Position numbers and translations under genes: made by a program
Part shown: piece by piece, positions 56,936 to 64,000 of the stretch
Layout: each line of letters begins with the position of its first letter
How positions within the stretch are numbered: position 1 is the first letter of the stretch
The notes under the pieces: generated by a model
Databases searched by the model: none
What the model was told of the DNA's origin: nothing
Seen by the model: the letters and a program-made list of their open reading frames with translations, nothing else
NCBI GenBank assembly: GCA_027475525.1
Contig: JAMWFC010000049.1
Span: forward strand, 3,022,947-3,086,946
DNA from: Macrolepiota albuminosa
Taxonomy: Eukaryota; Basidiomycota; Agaricomycetes; Agaricales; Agaricaceae
Direction: 5' to 3'
DNA length: 64,000 bases

Positions 56936-59900
56936 TGAAGGCAGAAAAAGTTGTGCTAAGCAACACAGATGGTCGGTTGAGGCGCTATCGCACGACTAAA
57001 AAGCGGCGTGATGAACGCAACTGACTAGATGGTCGCAGAGCGACTGTACAGGAGGTGGAGGACGAACAGGTCCCACCAAAAAGCCTGCCGGCAGACTCGT
57101 CGGCTGTATTAATGTCTGAGGAAGAGTTCCAAGGAACTCTGAAGAAGGGGAAGCACCCGGATGAGCCTAAGCAGGCTGTACAATGCAAGAATGAGCGTGG
57201 TAAACGCGTGGTGGAGTCGCTGGAATGTCAGCCGACTAGCTCTCGAGTGAAAGTTGAGGATCTCGTCAAGGACGAGGTATATAGTACGATGGGAACTGTG
57301 GGTAGCACTAGGTCGCTAATGGATCGACCAGTGCCTCGGCCAGGAGTGCAATGGGCGTATGACCCACGAATGCCACGGGAGTGGAACGAGTTGGTAGCGT
57401 CAATGGTGACGCAGGCTATGGAAAGTGGGCAAGCGACCCAGACGGGAGAAGTGTACCATCACGCACGAGAGGACGAGATATCCGAAACATTGGATATTGT
57501 ATTTGACGGATTCTCGCTGAAGGCAAGGAGTGTGCAGTCGTCGGCGAGTACAACGAGGAAACAACCGGTTGTAAGGTTGAATCCAGGAGACATCACAGAG
57601 GAGCACGTATGTGCCTTACAGGAGCGATTTGAACCAAAGGTTCAACCGCGTATAGCACGCGTAGCCAAAGGAAAAGGCAAGGCTTTGAGCCTTACAGAGG
57701 AGGATATTCCTCGATTGCGCCAGCAATGGCAACGGGAGTTCGCTGATATTGTCAATGGAACGAAGGAGGAGCTTCCTCCGTGGCGGGAGGTTAATCATGA
57801 GATCAACCTCATTGACGATAACAAGCAGTACAAGTATCATTTGCCTCGCTGCCCGCGAGCACTTCAGGATCAACTTCGTGAAAAGACGAATAGATACATA
57901 AACGCGAAGTGGTGGGAACCACGACCAGCGGTGCAAGCTGCACCATTGCTTTGTATCCCCAAGAAGGATGGAACGTTGCGGACGGCATTGGATGCGCAAC
58001 AGCGCAATGATAATACCGTCAAGGATGTAACACCTCTTCCAGATCAGGAAGTGATACGAGAAGATGTTGCGACAGCGAAGTATCGGTCGAAAATCGACCT
58101 CACAGACGCGTATGAACAGGTTCGCATCCGCGAAGAGGATATACCAAAGACACTGTTCTCGTCCCTGATGGGGACGTTCGTGAGTAACATCATGCAGATT
58201 GGTGATTGTAATGCACCGGCAACATTTCAGAGGTTAATGACCTCAATCTTCCGAGATGTAATCGGGAAGTTTATGCACGTCTATTTAGACGATATATTCA
58301 TATTTTCTGACTCCATTGAGGAGCATGAGCAGCACCTACGAGTCGTATTTGAACGACTACGGAAGGCCAGCCTCTATCTCAAATGGAAGAAGTGCGAGTT
58401 GTACGCAACGAGTATAGATTGTCTCGGTCACGTCATTGACAAGAAGGGCATTCATCCTGATACGGATAAGCTCGACCGAATCCGAGAGTGGCGTACTCCA
58501 CGCACATATAATGATATCCAACAATTTGTTGGACTGGTGAACTATATTGGCAATTTCTTGCCAGACATCACTGCATACACTGGGCCACTTATGGCCATGA
58601 CCCAGAATGGGTCACCGTTTCATTGGAGACCGCTGCATCAGCGGTGTTTTGAGATGATTAAGCGCATATGCGCAAAAACGCCGGTCATCCGGCCAATTGA
58701 CCCACGCATTGACGAGCCCATCTGGCTCATTTGCGATGCATCGAAGACTGGGGTTGGGGCCATGTTTGGCCAGGGTAAAACATGGCAGACTTGCCGACCA
58801 GCGGGATTTATGTCCCGTAAATTCACTGCTGCTCAGCAGAATTATGCTGTGCACGAGTTAGAAACACTCGCAATACTGGAAGCCCTCCTAAAGTGGGAGG
58901 ATAAACTGATGGGATATAAGATCCATATTATCACGGATCACAAAGCACTAGAGTTCTTCAAGACTCAGGTGCACCTGTCTCCGCGACAACATCGCTGGAT
59001 TGACTACATGTTGCGGTACCAGTTCGACATCACCTATGTAAAGGGTGAATTGAACAAAGTGGCGGATTGCCTATCTCGATATTTTGAGAGTGATACTCGA
59101 GATGACGTCCATGACGCGCATGACTATGTCCAGGCGGACAAACGTATTGACCCAGAGGGCGAGGATTTGCCTCTGCATCAATTCCATGAAATCAGGGAAC
59201 ATAGGGTCGAGTTACACGCCATGCGAGTGCAGGAAACACGTCGCAGTAAGCGACTGCAGGAGCAGCGAGAGAGTCGCGATATCGAAGCTCAGGTGCTAGT
59301 GGACCATGAGGCCCCTCAGCCAAGGGAAGAGACGAGGCAAGAGGTGCCTATGAGAGGTACTGATATGACGCTCCAGCAAGCGCTGGAGTCACAGGACCAT
59401 ACGCCTGCACCGGCCGACTTAGGCAATGTGCAATTCCGCACACGTATCCAGCAAGGATACAAGGATGATAATCTCTTCGTAGAGATTCTGAACAATATCC
59501 AAGCGCATCCGCGCTTCAGGATGGAGCAGCAGCTTGTCTACCTTACCAGACCCACGGGGTCCAAAGTCATCTGCATTCCCCGGGAGAGGTCGTTGATTAC
59601 GACTATCCTGGACCAGGCCCATAGAGTAGTGGGCCACTTCGGAACTCAGAAAACGCTGGACTATGTGCGACGCTGGTACTGGTGGCCGCAAATGGCCAAA
59701 GAGACGAGCCAATTCTGCTCGACATGCGAGCTATGTCAACAGTTGAAAGTATCGACTTTGAAGCCACTGGGAAAGCTGCATTCGCTACCCATCCCGGTCA
59801 AACCTTGGGATTCGATTGGGATGGACTTTATAGGTCCGTTCCCTGAGTCGAAAGGCTTTAACTACCTGTGGGTAGTGATCTGCAGAATGACCAGTATGGT

Positions 59901-60903
59901 CCATCTCATTCCGGTGAGAACCACCATGACCGCGTCAGACTTGTCGTGGATCTATCTCAAGGAGATAGTACGTCTCCATGGACTGCCCAGCTCGATCGTG
60001 AGCGATCGAGATGCTAAGTTTACTTCCAAATGGTGGAAGGAGTTGCACAAGCTGCTAGGAGCAAAGTTGCTCATGTCGACATCGTTTCATCCGCAAACGG
60101 ATGGTCAAATGGAACGTGCGAATAGAAATATCGCGCAAATCTTGCGAGCGTTCGTACGTCCTGATCAGAAGGACTGGGTGGATAGATGTCCACTCGTGGA
60201 ATTTGCGATAAACGTGAGTATATCGGAAACCACAGGGTACTCACCCTTTGAACTCAACAATGGCTACATGCCATCCATGATTCGTGAACTTTGTACGGAC
60301 GAAGTTATTCATGTGGGAGTCAAGCAGTTTGCGCGCAACGCGCTAAGGAATCTGGCAGATGCCCATGATGCGATTATAGAATCGCGCGTCTGGCAAACCA
60401 AACATGCGAATAATCGCAGACGTGAGGAACCAGAAATCGAGAAAGGGAACCTAGTGTACCTTTCTACAAAGAACCTGAACCTGCCGAAAGGCAGAGCGAG
60501 TAAGTTGTGTCCAAAGTGGATTGGACCGTATAAGGTCCTTGAAGCGGAGCCGAGCACATCTAACTACGTGCTGGAACTACCCCATGCGCTGCAAGCGCGC
60601 AGGATAGTCCCCAAATTTCATGTGTCGCTATTGCGACCATATATGGCCAGTAGTGATGCGCTCTTTCCTAATCGAGCAACTCCGGAGCCGTATGATTTTG
60701 GAACTGGTAATGACCAGGAGTGGTTCGTAGATGACCTGATAGGTCATCGTTGGACAAGGGGAAGCCTCGAATTCGAGGTAAGGTGGAGCTTAGGTGATAC
60801 TACCTGGGAACCGCTAGTAAACTGCAAAGACCTTGCAGCGATGGATAGGTATCTAGAGCTGCAGGGCGTGAAACGCCCTCAGCAGCTAGCAAAACGCACG
60901 TAA
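56936..60903 (+). pseudogene. A1 pol, continued: RT, RNase H, integrase, chromodomain-like tail
   Basis: Resumes the A1 frame after B1: KAEKVVLSNTDGRLRRYR, a stop TGA at 57022, then open to 60903. RT: CIPKKDGTLRTALD, YLDDIFIFSD. RNase H: ICDASKTGVGAMFG, VHELETLAILEAL, ITDHKALEFF. Integrase: HRVVGHFGTQKTL and CSTCELC zinc site, GMDFIGPFP, VSDRDAKFTSKWW, HPQTDGQMERANR with the catalytic Glu. Tail: FVDDLIGHRW and FEVRWSLGDTTWEP, chromodomain-like. All catalytic residues look intact. Apart from the TGA and the B1 insertion this is a good polyprotein. Confidence 0.92.
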
Positions 60904-61129
60904 TGCGCGTGTGGTGGTGGAATGTGGACGAAGTCCACTTTAATTGCCGGTAACTAACCGGGTGGCCACTAATTGTGGCTGTGACTGTAACTGTTACGCA
61001 ATTATGATCGCCGATGCGGCGCCGGGTGGCGTGTGTTTGTGGTTGTTTACACCACTGGCGGAGTTGGGAGATTGTTTTTTTTCTTTCTTTCCTCAGTCCC
61101 AATACACGTAGTCTACGTGTTGCTTTAGA
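60904..61129. other. A1 spacer between pol and third ORF
   Basis: 226 bp with no ORF of its own. The pyrimidine-rich stretch just before the MAYWG start (61070-61095) is also present in A2 (16789-16820). It might hold an internal promoter, splice acceptor or initiation signal for the third ORF. Confidence 0.4.
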
Positions 61130-64000
61130 ATGGCCTATTGGGGGCTGCAAAAGAGTGATCAGAGCCGGCAAGGCTCTAGTGGAGGGGGGAGACCCCCGAA
61201 TATACAGACGTCATCCCAGTTTTCCCAGTTTCAGAGGCAGCCGCCATATCCGGCGGCGAGTCAGTTGCAGTCAGCGGGCGTGGCCTATCCGGGCCGCGAG
61301 GAGCCGCTCCCCTACCAAACACCCCTCCACTCGCAAGAGATGGAGATCGATGATGATGGGCGCTATGGGCGCCCGGAGGATAGCTTGCGTCGAGAACGGT
61401 ACTATCAGGAACCGTCCTCACGCTCGTCTGCGTCGTATCCGACGTATGCGGGTGTGGTGACGGGGCCGCCGTCAGTTCCATGGGCTCATCGGCCCGCAGC
61501 AGAGTCGTATGAGGAGCCTGCGCCACAAGCGCAGAGTGTAGCTGGGTCAGATGTGTTGTTGGGCAGACTGGAAGCAGCGGGACAGCCAGTCCCTGCAACT
61601 GCGTCCTTTCTGCAGGACAGCTTGGCCGTAATGGTAATGGAGGGACTGCTCGACCAGATTGAGCTGATGAAGAGGCAGCGCGTTGCAGCGCTGGAGCAGA
61701 TCGACCGCGCGTCTAAGCGCAAAATCGCCACGAGTGAGGAATCGACCGCTGAGGTCAAGAGGGCAAGATATCAGCCCAGTCGACCGGTCGCTCCTCCACA
61801 GGCAAGGATGCCGTCGGAAGCGCAATTCGCGCGCCAGGAGCAGTCTCCTCAGCCCGTGGCTTCGTCATTGCGGCTACCCGAGTTGGGCCCGCAGGCCTCG
61901 TCAGAGTCGCTGGCTGCCGTCAGTGAACCCTTGGCAGGTCTGTCCTTGGGTCAGCGGGAACCCGCATCATCTCGGGCCCCACCTAGGGGGTCCAAACCCG
62001 TCGCTGTGGCGCCAAGAGCGCCCGTTACTGTTACTCCTTGCGCTGGGCCTGGAGGGAATACTCTGGCGCGAAATGCGCCTGCCCCTCCGGTGGCTCAGCC
62101 ACAACCAGAACCGTCTGCCCTGACCAAGTCGGGGCCGTCTCGTCAGCGTCGCGGCCGCAAGCCGCCCCTCGATGCCTCCAAATTGGAGGTTATACTCTTT
62201 CCTGCTGGCATTCCCGCACGAGCGGGAGAAGTCCAGATGTTGTTCATGTTGCCGGTGTTTGTACCGGCCCCTCCAGCAAAGTATCCCGTGGTCGTCTTGA
62301 CCCCAGACCCCCATACGCCGGAGCAGTATGATGGTCTGGTGGCGACCTTGAGGGGGAAGACTAGGCCTGATAAAGGCAAAAAACTGGTACCATCCCTGTC
62401 CGACGAGAGCGACTATGGAGAGTTGAGCTCGGAGCAGGAGGAGGACGGGGAGGAGGGGGAATCGGCCGCAGACCGATTCCAACGAGCGACTATGGAGAGT
62501 TGAGCTCGGAGCAGGAGGAGGACGGGGAGGAGGGGGAATCAGCTGCAGACCGATTCCAACAAGTAGCGCGCAATAAGCGCATTGCAAAGAAGAAGGCGAT
62601 TCACGCCAAGGAACTAAAGGCCCAGAAGTCGAGGGCCGAGGACGAATGTTCGGGGAGGATCCCCGATGGCTTGGGGGTGAAGGTGTGGGGTCCGCTCGAT
62701 GTCGAGCAAATGAACTCGTGCTTTAGAGGAGCACTCAGCCATTGCACCTATTATTCGTATGCCACGAATACGGTGTTGATGGGAGCTGACGCCAATAGAG
62801 CGGCGTCATACGAATATTCCTCTGGCCAGCCTGCCCACATCCCGGGCACAATTGTGTACAAGCACACCCCACGCGGTCTTCCCCGCACTCCTCTAGAGCT
62901 GGACTGGCTCTACAAGTATTATGCTAATGTACACGTCCCGCGTCGCGACAGAATCGTCGCCTATATGTTGATCACAGAGCTCCAGATGTTCGCGCAGCGA
63001 ACAGTGGAGGCTCTGCATGATCGAACCATGCAGCTCCTGATGAAGGAGCCTCGGTATCAAGAACTCGTCAACCCGATGCAGGGCCCTGACGACCTCGCTC
63101 TTGTCGAGCGACAACACATTCCGGGGCGCTTTTTGCGCACGAAAGACAATGGCACCACGGCGTTGCGCGTAATGCGCGCTCAGGATCCAGCCACACCGTT
63201 CGACCTTGACCAACTGGCGCAGTACGCGCTGGTCTTTGGCCGACCTGGGCTGGAGAATACCTATCAAGGTATCGCCGTGGATCATGCCTACCGCATGCAC
63301 TGGCGGACCCTCTTTGGGTTCGCCTTATGTCGAGCATTGTGCGCTAACAGCGCAGCCAAGCCGGTGATCGTACGGTGCATGACCCTCGTCGTGGCCCGAC
63401 CAGGGCTTTATCGAGAGGCGATTGCCTCGTATGACGCCATGTTCCCCGAGCAGCCATTTGAGCCAACATGGGCCGCAGCTTGAAATTCACCAAGTTTACG
63501 TGCCCGACGACCATGCACGGAACTTCTCCGACGACGACGCATTACGCGTCCTTTTACACAACTGGATTCCGCTGGAATGGGTGGACCACACGTACACGTA
63601 CGGCGTAGTCTTCCTGGAACAGCAGTTCCATTCCCCCACGATGTCTATGGACATCTTCAAGCAGGTCGACGACGAGCGCATGGAGCGCCTCTCCAAGTAT
63701 GGCACCCCCGCCGCAATCCCGCAATGGGATGGATGGCGGGAGATGACTGAAGACGATCACTATCGTCTGATGTTCAAGCACCACGAGGAGAGCAAGCTCC
63801 CGGAAAATCCTGAGGCCAACGGCCTCTATTACTTGATTGGCATGGACCCGAATCGGGTCAACCTCCTAAAACGCTCGGCAGCGCATGACCTGCCCGCAGC
63901 GGACATGGACCCAGGCCGGGTCAATCTCCTGCCACGCACGGCAGAGCAGGGTACGCTTACCACCACCGCTTCAGCGATTAACGTCGCACTAACAGAGCCT
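61130..64000 (+). pseudogene. A1 third ORF (unrecognised, about 950+ residues), frameshifted, runs off window
   Basis: Starts MAYWGLQKSDQS. Three open parts, 61130-62503, 62500-63483 and 63479-64000, are one ancestral ORF: removing the 77-bp duplication (62484-62560) joins the first two in frame, and 1 bp is extra near 63480 compared with A2. N-terminal third: Gln/Pro/Ser-rich with a helical stretch LLDQIELMKRQR and an acidic EEDGEEGES block. Middle: VEQMNSCFRGALSHCTYY, LDWLYKYYANVHVPRRDRI, ITELQMFAQRTVEAL. C-terminal: EWVDHTYTYGVVFLEQQF and IPQWDGWREMTEDD. No signal peptide, membrane segment or known enzyme motif is seen, so env-like is not supported. Homologues: 1-816 and 16839-20422. Confidence 0.75.
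62407..62560 (+). repeat. 77-bp tandem duplication in the A1 third ORF
   Basis: Two copies (62407-62483, 62484-62560), both starting GAGCGACTATGGAGAG and differing by about two transitions (GGCCGC versus AGCTGC). 77 is not a multiple of three, so the second copy shifts the frame. Confidence 0.9.

Larger units (their letters stand above)
42427..64000 (+). mobile_element. Family A Ty3-like retrotransposon with third ORF (copy A1), runs off window
   Basis: 5' LTR, gag-pol in one frame, then a large third ORF. It is split by family B element B1 at 46114-56930. Removing B1 and one TSD leaves about 10.7 kb in the window with the 3' LTR still to come. It keeps CpGs, so it is much younger than A2 or A3, but it is inactivated by three TGA stops, a 77-bp duplication and a 1-bp shift. 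Confidence 0.9.

Noticed and set aside
43281..57024. Programmed TGA recoding in family A gag-pol
   Set aside because: Sister copy A3 has sense codons at two of the three positions, so stops are mutations.
61130..63483. Envelope gene (env) interpretation of the third ORF
   Set aside because: No signal peptide, fusion-peptide-like stretch or transmembrane helix can be seen; position after pol alone is not enough.

Overview
The window looks like a repeat-dense stretch of a basidiomycete nuclear genome, probably an agaricomycete (inference). Host-type introns are about 47-64 bp with GT..AG ends. The elements belong to families common in mushroom genomes: Ty3/gypsy with chromodomains, Ty1/copia, Helitron, and a DDE transposase. 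The only clear cellular gene is a nine-exon vacuolar-type Ca2+ P-type ATPase (PMC1-like) at 2052-6732. Nearly everything else is mobile DNA.

Layout. 1-1096: 3' end of a Ty3-like element (family A, copy A0), its third ORF and 3' LTR. 1126-1527: a reverse-transcriptase zinc-tail fragment. 2052-6732: the ATPase. 6985-7910: inverted 3' fragment of a Helitron. 8100-9011: tandem, fold-back and tRNA-like repeats and the start of repeat R1. 9012-13682: chromodomain Ty3 element C (minus strand, 204-bp LTRs, TSD ACCCC) inserted into R1. 13683-15036: rest of R1. 15046-20873: decayed 3' half of a family A element (A2), interrupted by a solo LTR of family B. 20874-21960: DDE transposase relic. 22326-24745: copia relic. 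24760-29295: minus-strand Ty3 relic (family D). 29472-31817: decayed multi-exon gene with a 22-residue tandem repeat. 32000-33908: tRNA-like repeats and R2. 33909-37697: decayed 5' half of a family A element on the minus strand (A3), carrying two solo LTRs. 37698-42150: nearly complete Helitron Rep/helicase unit. 42427-64000: large family A element (A1), split by a complete 10.8-kb GC-rich family B element (46114-56930).

Main biology. Family A encodes gag-pol in one frame plus a large unrecognised third ORF, seen three times here. Family B carries two tandem retropepsin domains and, between pol and the 3' LTR, an intron-containing gene on the opposite strand with a Cys-rich motif and coiled coil. 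Families B and C both show a primer-binding site complementary to their own LTR, as in self-primed Tf1/sushi elements. The young copies are mostly broken by TGA codons where CGA is expected; old copies are stripped of CpG and also carry TAG/TAA, as expected from methyl-cytosine deamination or a RIP-like process. A2 and A3 break at the same element position next to identical repeat ends, suggesting an 18.9-kb inversion caused by a cut-and-paste element.

All calls come from reading the sequence. Family names rest on recognised motifs; no database search was run.
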